Assembly: GCA_023421075.1 (NCBI GenBank)
Contig: JAEZUM010000002.1
Coordinates: 1-25,818, forward strand
DNA from: Bacillota bacterium
GTDB taxonomy: Bacteria > Bacillota > Clostridia > Lachnospirales > Lachnospiraceae
Direction: 5' to 3'
Length of the DNA: 25,818 nt
Numbering within the stretch: the stretch's first letter is position 1; each line of letters starts with the position of its first letter. A model generated the notes under the pieces. It worked only from the letters and a program-made list of their open reading frames with translations, had not been told where the DNA came from and did no database searches. The translations under genes and the position numbers were made by a program. This document shows, piece by piece, positions 18,671 to 25,818 of this stretch.

Positions 18671-20671
18671 ATGAGAAAACGTGAGTGTATTAAGCTGGGT
18701 CCGGGTAAATGGACGGTGAGACTTGGTATAGGCGCGGTGATACTAATGCTAATCCTGTATACAGTAGTCTGTTATATCCTGATCGATAACAATAAGGTAT
18801 CGGAGGAGGAAGTTGCGTCTGCTGTAAAGAAATCGGATCAAGAAGTCTTGATAGCGAGAGAAGAGAATCTTCCGACCGATATTCCGGTACCTGGTTCCGA
18901 ATACCAGGTTGACTGGGAATGTGGGACCTATTACAGTAACATTTCGAAGGATGCTATAGAGACATACCTACTGACGTTGAAAAACGCAGGATGGGAGGAC
19001 TTTAAGGCTGAGGAGCAATCAATAAAAGTAGTTAACGGAACATCCACATATCGTTTTGTGAAGGATGACATGATACTGCAAATGATCGTCAGCCTGGAGG
19101 GAGAGTTTCCTCTATGCAATAGTATCCTCCTAAGAGTTGACGATGGGATCAATGTGGAGGAATTGAATCGGCGGAAAGCTGCTGTAGATGTGGTTAATGT
19201 CCGGGAGATGATACAGACAGCGATTGACTATAAGGTGAAGGAGGGGGAGCTTCCTGCCGCACGTCAGAACATTGAGGGCATTTTCGAGATTTATATCCCG
19301 AATGCTTATGATAAGCTGGAGCTTCAAGCCTTTGCAGCAATCAGTAACCCGGGGGTTATCGGTTGTTTTCTGGTCCGGAAGGGTGTGGTATCCTATGTGG
19401 AGGGAAATCTGGCGAATGCGATCATAGCGGATATCGATCAGGATGGCAGCGAGGAGTTGGTAGACCTTTATTCGACCTGGGAGGCCGGTCTGTTTAAGAA
19501 CTTCCTAATTGCTTATGAATATCTGAATCCGATTTCCTTTAGCTCCTATACAGAGATACCAGTGAAGAAATACAGTAACTGCTTTGTTCCGGCGGGAGAT
19601 TATGAGAGACTGACTCTCCTAAGGAAGGATGGAGAGATACGCTTACTTGGAGAATATACCGATTATGGCACCCTTGTTGTTAAGGAGCAAAGTATAATTC
19701 TTCAGGATATGGAGCATTTTCCATATGATGAATGGGCCACCACATATGATCAGAGTCTGCTTACTAAGAATGAGAAGAAGCTTCCGGCAGAACCGCCGGA
19801 GGTGATTGTAACTATAGATGGAATCGGTCTGGATTATGTGGTTCACAAGACCTCCTGGAATGGTGAGGAATCCGATTTTACAAAGGAGATGGCATTTGAC
19901 GAGATACTGGCTAAGGATGAATTTCTACCCAAGGTGTTTCTGGGGTCCTTTGGAACAGAGGCTCCGGAGAGAACCATTATTATGGACTTTGGTGACAGCA
20001 TTCCGGACACCATCCAAATCTCCGATTTCCTGTTAGATGAGAAGGGAGCACAGCGATTCGGGGGTAAACTTGGTCTTGAGCAGACCGCTAAGATTCTGGA
20101 CTCCTCCAGGGTGAGCTTTCCATTAGCGCAACACATGTCACTTTATCTTAGCTCCAATTCAAGGGATTATGACCGTGATTGGAGGAGACTGTTTCTGATC
20201 ACCTGTCGATTCGGAGAGAGGGAGTGTGTCTATGCTGTTTTGCTCAATACCGGCAAGAATGAGCAGCTAACAGCGCTATCCGAGCATGATTTTCTGCAAT
20301 GTGAGGGAACCTATTCCAGATTGTCCTCAAGCTGGGGGCTTGGACTATCGGTACAATCCGATCGGCTGCCGGAACGCTACCTCATTGAATGGCAAGTAAG
20401 TGGGGGAATGATCCGCAGTTGGGATTCGGCTACGAAGAAACCGATTGGAATTACCGCGCAGCATAATAGCTATCCCGTCACCTATTCCCAGGATGATAAC
20501 AAAGGGGAGCTAATCTGGAATCCGATCTCCTTCAATGATTCCGATGAGGTTACCGTACGTGCTTTGATCTATGAAGGTGAGAAGCAGAGAAATCCTCTTG
20601 CATTTGATGAGATTATCCTTATCAAGAGAGGGGAAGCCTGGCAGTGTAAAAAGAAAGAGAGAATAAAGTGA
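18671..20671 (+). CDS. Large membrane-anchored extracytoplasmic protein of unknown function
   Basis: A 666-residue protein that I do not recognise. The ATG at 18671 follows AAAGGGGTGA. There is a basic N-terminus, one membrane helix (about residues 19-38, GIGAVILMLILYTVVCYILI), and the rest is predicted outside. Residues about 70-140 look like a small alpha/beta module (YQVDWECGTYY...YLLTLKNAGWEDF), and residues about 225-300 contain ANAIIADIDQDGSEELVDLYSTWEAG, a Ca-binding or FG-GAP-like DxDxDG pattern. No hydrolase motif is evident. It is the third gene of the BlaI-M56 operon, 18 bp after the peptidase. It may be a detached sensor domain or the operon's effector. Confidence 0.65.
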   Translation: MRKRECIKLGPGKWTVRLGIGAVILMLILYTVVCYILIDNNKVSEEEVASAVKKSDQEVLIAREENLPTDIPVPGSEYQVDWECGTYYSNISKDAIETYLLTLKNAGWEDFKAEEQSIKVVNGTSTYRFVKDDMILQMIVSLEGEFPLCNSILLRVDDGINVEELNRRKAAVDVVNVREMIQTAIDYKVKEGELPAARQNIEGIFEIYIPNAYDKLELQAFAAISNPGVIGCFLVRKGVVSYVEGNLANAIIADIDQDGSEELVDLYSTWEAGLFKNFLIAYEYLNPISFSSYTEIPVKKYSNCFVPAGDYERLTLLRKDGEIRLLGEYTDYGTLVVKEQSIILQDMEHFPYDEWATTYDQSLLTKNEKKLPAEPPEVIVTIDGIGLDYVVHKTSWNGEESDFTKEMAFDEILAKDEFLPKVFLGSFGTEAPERTIIMDFGDSIPDTIQISDFLLDEKGAQRFGGKLGLEQTAKILDSSRVSFPLAQHMSLYLSSNSRDYDRDWRRLFLITCRFGERECVYAVLLNTGKNEQLTALSEHDFLQCEGTYSRLSSSWGLGLSVQSDRLPERYLIEWQVSGGMIRSWDSATKKPIGITAQHNSYPVTYSQDDNKGELIWNPISFNDSDEVTVRALIYEGEKQRNPLAFDEIILIKRGEAWQCKKKERIK

Positions 20672-20685
20672 TCAAAAAATACCTA

Positions 20686-20714
20686 TTTACAAAACTCATT
20701 AAATGGTATATAAT
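20686..20714 (+). promoter_or_regulatory. Strong promoter of the structured RNA upstream of hydE
   Basis: TTTACA (20686-20691), exactly 17 bp and a perfect TATAAT (20709-20714). It lies 15 bp after the stop of the preceding gene. Transcription should start near 20721. Confidence 0.75.
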
Positions 20715-20720
20715 TGTTAA

Positions 20721-20907
20721 ATAAATAACAAATAACTCGTTCTGACCACAAGGGTACGCCCGCGTGAAAGGCGAAGAATAGAGCACCAACACGGTATCTT
20801 TACTGAACTCCGAGGCATAAGCACAGAAGCTGTGACCATAGGATTCCTGAAGCTGCCTATATTGGACGATACTATCCTTACGCCTTATTGACGTAAGGAT
20901 TTTTTTA
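20721..20907 (+). ncRNA. Structured RNA or attenuating leader upstream of hydEG (unidentified class)
   Basis: An approximately 187-nt region between a strong promoter and an intrinsic terminator contains no convincing reading frame but many stems. CTCgTTCT pairs with AGAAtaGAG and encloses GGG-TACG-CCC. GGTATC pairs with GATACT and encloses CACAG-aag-CTGTG and ATAGG...CCTAT. It ends only about 20 nt before the hydE ribosome-binding site. It may be a riboswitch-like attenuator or an independent RNA. GGCGAAG (20770-20776) can pair with CTTaCGCC of the terminator's left arm, a possible antiterminator. It does not match the riboswitch cores I can recall (SAM, TPP, cobalamin, c-di-GMP, THF, fluoride). 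Its ends do not pair as in 6S RNA. Confidence 0.6.
20874..20907 (+). terminator. Intrinsic terminator just before hydE
   Basis: ATCCTTACG (20874-20882) pairs perfectly with CGTAAGGAT (20892-20900), followed by seven T (20901-20907). The position directly in front of hydE suggests that hydEG is expressed by regulated read-through, unless a second promoter is hidden downstream. Confidence 0.85.
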
Positions 20908-20930
20908 TTTCGAAGAAAATGGAGAAGAAT

Positions 20931-22001
20931 ATGGCTGATATCAGAAAATTAATTGACCAATTAGAGGAGCAGAGAATGCTTAGTAGGGAGGGTTTTCTTG
21001 CTCTGTTAACCCAAATGAGTGACGAAGACCGAACCTATCTCAGGGAGAGAGGAAGAGCTGTTGCAATCAAGCATTTTGGCAACCGAATCTATACCAGAGG
21101 CTTAATCGAATTTACGAATTATTGTAAGAATGACTGTTATTACTGTGGTATTCGAAGGAGTAACCGTTGCGTTACCAGATATCGTCTTTCCAATGAGCAG
21201 ATTTATGACTGTTGTAAGGAAGGACATGAGTTGGGCTTTCGTACCTTTGTATTACAGGGTGGCGAGGATGGTAGCTATTCCGACGAGGATATGGTAGCAA
21301 TGATCCGTATGATTAAGGAGAATTTTCCGGATTGCGCATTAACTCTCTCCGTCGGAGAGAAGAGCTATGAGAGTTATCTTAAGTACTACGAGGCAGGCGC
21401 AGACCGTTATCTCCTTCGTCATGAGACAGCCAATGAGGAGCATTACAGTAAGCTGCATCCGGCAGGTCTTACGCTCCAGAACCGTAAGCAATGCTTGAAG
21501 GATCTAAAGAAAATCGGTTATCAGGTAGGAGCTGGCTTCATGGTGGGGTCACCCTATCAGACATCGGAACATATTGTTGAGGATCTAATGTTCCTGAAGG
21601 AATTATCTCCACAGATGGTAGGAATCGGACCTTTCCTTCCGCATCATGAGACACCCTTTGCGGAGCAAGAGAAAGGCTCTATGGAGCTGACATTAACCCT
21701 GATCAGTATCCTGCGTCTTATGCTCCCCAGCACGCTAATCCCCGCTACCACTGCGCTTGGGACAATTCATCCAAACGGAAGAGAAGAGGGGATTCTCTCC
21801 GGAGCTAATGTAGTAATGCCGAATCTGTCACCAACCTCGGTACGTAAAAATTATGAATTATATGATAATAAGATCTGTACCGGTGATGAGGCTGCAGAAT
21901 GCCGCTTCTGCCTGGACCGTCGAATGAAGAAGATTGGATATGAGTTAACGGTTGATCGTGGCGATTATAGTGAAGAGGAGAATAATCTATGTATGATATA
22001 A
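20931..22001 (+). CDS. hydE: [FeFe]-hydrogenase maturase HydE (radical SAM)
   Basis: A 356-residue radical SAM enzyme. With HydG and HydF it builds the diiron subcluster of the [FeFe]-hydrogenase H-cluster; HydE acts on the cysteine-bound Fe(CO)2CN synthon released by HydG. The radical SAM motif is C65-x3-C69-x2-C72 (NYCKNDCYYCG). Family features include GGEDGSYSDEDM, HPAGLTLQNRKQCL, MVGSPYQTSEHIVEDL and IGPFLPHHETPF. The accessory C-terminal C-x7-C-x2-C site is present (CTGDEAAECRFC). The start at 20931 follows GGAGAAG; the ATG at 20919 contains that site and is less likely. It overlaps hydG by 13 bases. The structured RNA and terminator lie directly upstream. The hydrogenase itself is not in the window. 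Confidence 0.95.
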   Translation: MADIRKLIDQLEEQRMLSREGFLALLTQMSDEDRTYLRERGRAVAIKHFGNRIYTRGLIEFTNYCKNDCYYCGIRRSNRCVTRYRLSNEQIYDCCKEGHELGFRTFVLQGGEDGSYSDEDMVAMIRMIKENFPDCALTLSVGEKSYESYLKYYEAGADRYLLRHETANEEHYSKLHPAGLTLQNRKQCLKDLKKIGYQVGAGFMVGSPYQTSEHIVEDLMFLKELSPQMVGIGPFLPHHETPFAEQEKGSMELTLTLISILRLMLPSTLIPATTALGTIHPNGREEGILSGANVVMPNLSPTSVRKNYELYDNKICTGDEAAECRFCLDRRMKKIGYELTVDRGDYSEEENNLCMI

Positions 22002-23407
22002 TGAGTAAGAAGGCAGAGGAATTTATCAACCATGAGGAGATCCTCGATACCTTAGAATATGCCAAAGCAAATAAGAATAACAGGGAATTAATTGATGAGA
22101 TTTTGAAGAAGGCAGAAGATTTCAAAGGGATCACTCATCGTGAAGCCTCCGTATTATTGGAATGTGAGCAGGAAGATCAGGTACAGAGAATGTATGAGCT
22201 TGCTGTTAAGATTAAACAGAAATTCTATGGCAACCGTATCGTAATGTTTGCTCCGCTCTATCTCTCCAATTACTGTGTTAACGGTTGTGTTTACTGTCCT
22301 TATCATTACGTAAATAAGCATATTCCACGTAAGAAACTGACACAGGAGGAAATACGACGCGAGGTAATAGCCCTGCAGGATATGGGACATAAGCGGTTAG
22401 CCCTGGAGGCAGGGGAAGATCCGGTGAATAATCCCCTTGATTATATTCTGGAGAGTATCAATACGATCTATTCCATTAAGCATAAGAACGGAGAGATTCG
22501 CAGGGTTAATGTAAATATTGCAGCAACGACGGTGGAGGATTATCGCAAATTGAAGGATGCCGGAATCGGTACTTATATCCTGTTTCAAGAGACTTATCAT
22601 AAGGATAACTATGAAAAGCTTCATCCCACCGGACCGAAGCATAATTATGCATATCATACCGAGGCTATGGATCGTGCGATGGAGGCCGGAATCGATGATG
22701 TGGGTCTGGGGGTTCTGTACGGCCTAAATATGTACCGCTATGACTTTGCAGGAATCTTGATGCATGCAGAGCATCTGGAGGCAGCAATGGGAGTCGGACC
22801 TCATACAATCAGTGTACCGAGAATACGTCCTGCCGACGATATCGATGCCTCCAGCTTCAAAGATGCCATCTCGGATGAAATATTTGAGAGGATCGTGGCA
22901 ATTCTTAGAATTGCGGTTCCCTATACCGGTATTATCGTATCTACCCGTGAATCTCAAAAGAGTAGGGAGAGAGTATTAAAGCTCGGAGTATCCCAGATCA
23001 GCGGAGGCTCCAAGACCAGTGTCGGCGGATATGCGGCTCCCGAACCGGAGGAAGAGAGTTCTGCTCAATTCGATGTTGAGGATACCAGAACCCTGGATGA
23101 GATCGTGAATTGGTTATTATCCTTAGGACACATTCCCAGCTTCTGTACTGCTTGTTACCGGGAAGGCAGAACCGGGGACCGTTTTATGAGTCTGGTGAAG
23201 TCCGGTCAGATTGCAAACTGCTGTCAGCCCAATGCGTTGATGACACTGAAGGAATATCTGGAGGATTATGCCACAGAGGATACACAAAGGAAGGGTGAAG
23301 CTCTGATAGAAGAAGAGTTAACCCACATTCCCAATGAAAAGGTACTTGGTATCGCAAAGGCTAACCTTAGTAAGATTGCGAAAGGTAGCAGGGATTTCCG
23401 CTTCTAG
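21989..23407 (+). CDS. hydG: [FeFe]-hydrogenase maturase HydG (radical SAM tyrosine lyase)
   Basis: A 472-residue radical SAM tyrosine lyase, which cleaves tyrosine to p-cresol and dehydroglycine and converts the latter to CO and cyanide on a dangler iron. The radical SAM motif is C96-x3-C100-x2-C103 (NYCVNGCVYCPYH). The C-terminal auxiliary cluster CX2CX22C is complete (C386, C389, C412 within FCTACYREG...ANCCQ), which distinguishes it from the thiazole enzyme ThiH. The length is typical. The start overlaps the end of hydE, indicating coupled translation, with AGGAG eight bases upstream. Confidence 0.95.
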   Translation: MYDIMSKKAEEFINHEEILDTLEYAKANKNNRELIDEILKKAEDFKGITHREASVLLECEQEDQVQRMYELAVKIKQKFYGNRIVMFAPLYLSNYCVNGCVYCPYHYVNKHIPRKKLTQEEIRREVIALQDMGHKRLALEAGEDPVNNPLDYILESINTIYSIKHKNGEIRRVNVNIAATTVEDYRKLKDAGIGTYILFQETYHKDNYEKLHPTGPKHNYAYHTEAMDRAMEAGIDDVGLGVLYGLNMYRYDFAGILMHAEHLEAAMGVGPHTISVPRIRPADDIDASSFKDAISDEIFERIVAILRIAVPYTGIIVSTRESQKSRERVLKLGVSQISGGSKTSVGGYAAPEPEEESSAQFDVEDTRTLDEIVNWLLSLGHIPSFCTACYREGRTGDRFMSLVKSGQIANCCQPNALMTLKEYLEDYATEDTQRKGEALIEEELTHIPNEKVLGIAKANLSKIAKGSRDFRF

Positions 23408-23454
23408 GAGTGGTTAAGTCCCATCGGATTAACTATGGATTTTTTGATATGATT

Positions 23455-23463
23455 TGTTATAAT
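23455..23463 (+). promoter_or_regulatory. Extended -10 promoter candidate of hydF
   Basis: TGTTATAAT (TGn followed by a perfect TATAAT), without a good -35, lies about 60 bp before the hydF start in the 113-bp gap after hydG. Read-through from hydEG is equally possible, as no terminator is seen in the gap. Confidence 0.4.
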
Positions 23464-23520
23464 TAGCGTAGTGAGATTTGATAAGAACGTTACGCAGGGA
23501 ACTGCAGAGAGGAATAGAGC

Positions 23521-24714
23521 ATGAGTTTAAATAGTACACCAAGAGCAAATCAGCTTCATATCGGTATCTTCGGAAAGAGAAATAGTGGTAAATCAACCTT
23601 GATTAATGCTTTGACCGGCCATAATACCGCTTTGGTATCCGATGTCGCCGGTACTACGACGGATCCTGTCTATAAAACAATCGAGATCTATGGAATTGGA
23701 CCTTGCGTTTTGATCGATACGGCCGGATTTGATGACAGCGGTTATCTGGGTCAAATGAGAGTGGAAAAGACAAAGCTTGCGATGGAGAAGACCGATGTTG
23801 CCCTGATCGTATGCAGTGAAGAGGATATCGCTCAGGAGTTGGAGTGGGCAAGAGCCTTTAAGGAGCATAAAGCAGCGGTCATTATGGTCATCAATAAGAT
23901 CGATCAGATCAGTAATACCGATAAAATCCGCAATAAGATCGTGGAAGCCATGAAGGAAGAGCCGATCAAAATAAGTGCAATATCTAAGCTTGGCATTGAA
24001 AAGATCCGAGAGGAGATTATTCGTAAGATTCCGGAGGATTTTGATACAAAGAGCATCTTAGGTAATCTGGTTGGTGAAGGAGATACCGTGCTGCTTGTGA
24101 TGCCTCAGGATATTCAGGCTCCTAAGGGTCGTCTGATATTACCCCAGGTGCAGACGCTGAGAGAGCTACTGGATAAGAAGTGTATCGTTCTAAGCAGTAC
24201 CGCGGACAAATACGAGGATGCCTTAGCAAGCTTCGTGAAGCCGCCCAAGCTGATCATTACGGATTCTCAGGTCTTTCAATTGGTATATGAGAAAAAGCCT
24301 GCTGAGAGTATGCTGACTTCCTTCTCTGTATTATTTGCCAGCCATAAAGGAGATATCGAGTACTTTATAGAGAGTGCAAAAGCCTTAGACAGGCTGACCA
24401 CACAGTCGAGAGTATTAATCGCAGAAGCTTGTACCCATGTTCCTCTGGAGGAGGACATCGGTAGAGAAAAGCTTCCTAGAATGCTTCGCAAGAAGGTCGG
24501 AGAAGGTTTAACTATAGTGAATGTAAGTGGGAATGATTTTCCGAAGGACCTGACCCAATATGACCTGATCATCCAATGCGGGGCTTGCATGTTTAACCGT
24601 AAATATGTGATGAGTCGTGTTGAGCAGGCGAAGCTGCAGAAGGTTCCTATGACCAATTATGGTATTACACTGGCATATCTTACCGATATTCTGGATAAGC
24701 TTGCCATCGTGTAA
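23521..24714 (+). CDS. hydF: [FeFe]-hydrogenase maturation GTPase HydF
   Basis: A 397-residue scaffold and delivery GTPase that carries the diiron precursor and hands it to the apo-hydrogenase. The N-terminal GTPase domain shows GKRNSGKST (18-26), VAGTTTDP, IDTAGFDDSG and NKID. The C-terminal cluster domain has C304-x-H306 and C353-x2-C356 (EACTHVPLE ... QCGACMFN), the CxHx46CxxC pattern of HydF. The order hydE-hydG-hydF on one strand gives a complete maturation set. A short gap with a possible promoter separates it from hydG. Confidence 0.95.
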   Translation: MSLNSTPRANQLHIGIFGKRNSGKSTLINALTGHNTALVSDVAGTTTDPVYKTIEIYGIGPCVLIDTAGFDDSGYLGQMRVEKTKLAMEKTDVALIVCSEEDIAQELEWARAFKEHKAAVIMVINKIDQISNTDKIRNKIVEAMKEEPIKISAISKLGIEKIREEIIRKIPEDFDTKSILGNLVGEGDTVLLVMPQDIQAPKGRLILPQVQTLRELLDKKCIVLSSTADKYEDALASFVKPPKLIITDSQVFQLVYEKKPAESMLTSFSVLFASHKGDIEYFIESAKALDRLTTQSRVLIAEACTHVPLEEDIGREKLPRMLRKKVGEGLTIVNVSGNDFPKDLTQYDLIIQCGACMFNRKYVMSRVEQAKLQKVPMTNYGITLAYLTDILDKLAIV

Positions 24715-24740
24715 TCTAATAAGGTAGGAGGAGCATAGTT

Positions 24741-25577
24741 ATGGCCAAATTGATATTGATCGAAGGAATTCCCGGTTCCGGCAAGACGACGCTGGCTTCA
24801 AAAGCAGCCGATTATCTGGCGGCTAGAAAGCGCACTCTGTTCTATGAAGAAGGAGCGAGTCATCCTGCGGATCTGGCCTGGTGTGCATGCATTCCCAAGG
24901 AGCGCTTTCAGAGTGTGGTCGACCGGTTTCCGGACTATGAGAAGAGAATGACCGAGCATATGTATCAGGAGGGCGATTACTATATAGTGCCCTATACAAG
25001 GTTCTCCATAGAGGATCCGGAGTTTTATCAATGTATGGAGAGCTTTGAGGTATATGATAATCGGGTTAGTCCCGAGGTATTTGTGGATTTACACCTTAAT
25101 AAGTGGATAAACTTCGGTAAAGAGAAGGCGTCTGTGGATGAATATATCATATTTGAATGTGCCTTCTTGCAAAATCATATCAATGAGCTTCTGCTGTTTC
25201 ATAATAAATCTAAAGAAGAAATCAAAGAATATCTGATGCGGTTAATCTCTACGGTGAAGGTTCTGGACCCTATTCTGATTTATCTGAATCAAACAGATAT
25301 TAAGGAGACAATCCGAAGAGTATCCGAGGTTAGAGTCAACGAACAGGGAGAACAGGTCTGGAGGGATCGGGTTGTTGAATATATCGAGAAGGCACCCTTT
25401 GGTCAGCTTCATGCTTTAAAGGGCTTCTCCGGAATGGTACAGTATTTTGAGATGAGAAAGACCTTGGAGCTGGAAATATTGGAGAAACTGCCGATTCCAA
25501 CCTACCTTCTTGAGAATCCGGATTACAACTGGGAACAGTTGTGGGAGAAGCTGAAGGAAGTTCTGGACAAAATATAG
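24741..25577 (+). CDS. P-loop NTPase, nucleoside/thymidylate-kinase-like, unknown substrate
   Basis: A 278-residue protein with an N-terminal Walker A motif GIPGSGKTT (9-17) after a beta strand LILIE. YIIFECAFLQNHINELL resembles the Walker B/DxE-type region of kinases, and a charged WRDRVVEYIEKAPFG helix follows. The layout resembles small kinases (thymidylate, shikimate or AAA_33-like), but no substrate motif can be assigned. It starts 26 bp after hydF behind GGAGGAG, so it is probably in the same transcript and ends with the terminator at 25637. A role in hydrogenase maturation is not established; it may simply be a passenger. Confidence 0.7.
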   Translation: MAKLILIEGIPGSGKTTLASKAADYLAARKRTLFYEEGASHPADLAWCACIPKERFQSVVDRFPDYEKRMTEHMYQEGDYYIVPYTRFSIEDPEFYQCMESFEVYDNRVSPEVFVDLHLNKWINFGKEKASVDEYIIFECAFLQNHINELLLFHNKSKEEIKEYLMRLISTVKVLDPILIYLNQTDIKETIRRVSEVRVNEQGEQVWRDRVVEYIEKAPFGQLHALKGFSGMVQYFEMRKTLELEILEKLPIPTYLLENPDYNWEQLWEKLKEVLDKI

Positions 25578-25636
25578 TTTTGGAAAGTCGCATTTGCGTA
25601 TACAGGAGGAAGGATTTCTGTATCGTGGTTATTAAT

Positions 25637-25689
25637 AAAGGTTCTATCTTAGGGATACATAAGTCGTATTTCCTAAGATAGAACCTTTT
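25637..25689 (+). terminator. Strong rho-independent terminator, group II intron target
   Basis: A 17-bp perfect stem (left arm 25637-25653, right arm 25672-25688) with an 18-nt loop ends in CCTTTT. It closes the hydF/kinase-like transcript, and the intron begins five bases after it. Confidence 0.9.
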
Positions 25690-25693
25690 CGAT

Positions 25694-25818
25694 GTGCGCC
25701 CGGCGGGCGCACGTTTCAACGGGTGTAAGTCCCGAGTCCGCCCGGTAGTGGGAAGGACATAGCCAATGGCAAGGGTGTCGTAGGTGACTGCGAATCTGAA
25801 GGAAGCCGGATGGCAAAT
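25694..25818 (+). mobile_element. Group II intron, class IIC-like, 5' end (cut by window)
   Basis: The segment begins GTGCGCCCGGCGGGCGCAC, a GUGYG-type intron 5' end forming a perfect 8-bp stem. It continues with landmarks of domain I known from the Oceanobacillus iheyensis IIC intron: GGGTGTAAGTCCCGA, TAGCCAATGGCAAGGGTGTC and GAATCTGAAGGAAGC. Group IIC introns insert directly downstream of intrinsic terminators, which is exactly the position seen. The reverse transcriptase and 3' end lie outside the window. Confidence 0.88.

Noticed and set aside
20721..20907. 6S RNA or signal recognition particle RNA
   Set aside because: The 5' and 3' ends do not pair into the long rod expected of 6S RNA, and the conserved SRP domain IV loop is not visible.
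1..25818. CRISPR arrays, tRNA or rRNA genes, and complete insertion sequences
   Set aside because: None was seen; the only mobile element is the partial group II intron at the right end.

Overview
The window looks like a chromosomal segment of a strictly anaerobic, low-to-mid-GC Firmicute, most likely a plant-polysaccharide-fermenting Lachnospiraceae member (Lachnoclostridium/Anaerocolumna type). This rests on strong AGGAGG ribosome-binding sites, sigma-A promoters, the sugar ABC/ROK/GH1 gene content, [FeFe]-hydrogenase maturases and a CODH-fold protein. It is an inference from gene content, with no rRNA marker in view.

Layout. (1) 1-5804: a multiple-monosaccharide ABC transporter (ATPase cut by the window start, lipoprotein binding protein) on the minus strand. 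Divergent from it are a DeoR-family regulator and an orphan tandem-ATPase ABC protein with eroded signature motifs. Direct TTTCGTTT-type operator repeats lie just downstream of the transporter promoter. (2) 5825-9055: a beta-glucoside module with a ROK kinase and a GH1 enzyme carrying the 6-phospho-glycoside signature, divergent from an AraC-type regulator. (3) 9127-10226: a zinc-finger/LuxR-HTH/DUF2087 regulator followed by a free-standing DUF2087 protein. (4) 10286-14910: divergent from these, a CoA-binding-fold protein, an RnfD-RnfC fusion and a CODH-like (CooS) protein. (5) 15068-17123: three small membrane-protein genes and a VOC protein. (6) 17288-20671: a BlaI/M56-peptidase pair under a large palindromic operator, followed by a 666-residue membrane-anchored protein. 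(7) 20686-25689: a strongly expressed-looking structured RNA ending in a terminator, then hydE-hydG, hydF and a P-loop kinase-like gene. (8) 25694-25818: the 5' end of a group IIC-like intron sitting directly behind a terminator.

The most interesting system is region 4. The CooS homologue keeps the His and four of the five Cys ligands of the Ni,Fe C-cluster, but the ligand equivalent to Cys295 of Carboxydothermus CODH-II is a glutamate (E303). That is the ligand type at the matching position of hybrid cluster protein (HCP). It therefore probably carries an Fe-S-O hybrid-type cluster rather than a CO-oxidising C-cluster, like the deviant CooS-V of Carboxydothermus hydrogenoformans. It lies next to a one-gene RnfD-RnfC fusion that could serve as a membrane electron conduit, and a divergent zinc-finger regulator may control it. 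I read this as a candidate membrane-coupled, NAD(H)- or ferredoxin-linked reductase system for small nitrogen or oxygen species, not an acetogenesis CODH.

Other points of interest are the approximately 187-nt structured RNA in front of hydE, the orphan ABC ATPase paired with DeoR, and a 14-bp match to the BlaI operator in the beta-glucoside promoter region. All statements come from reading the sequence; no alignments or database searches were run.
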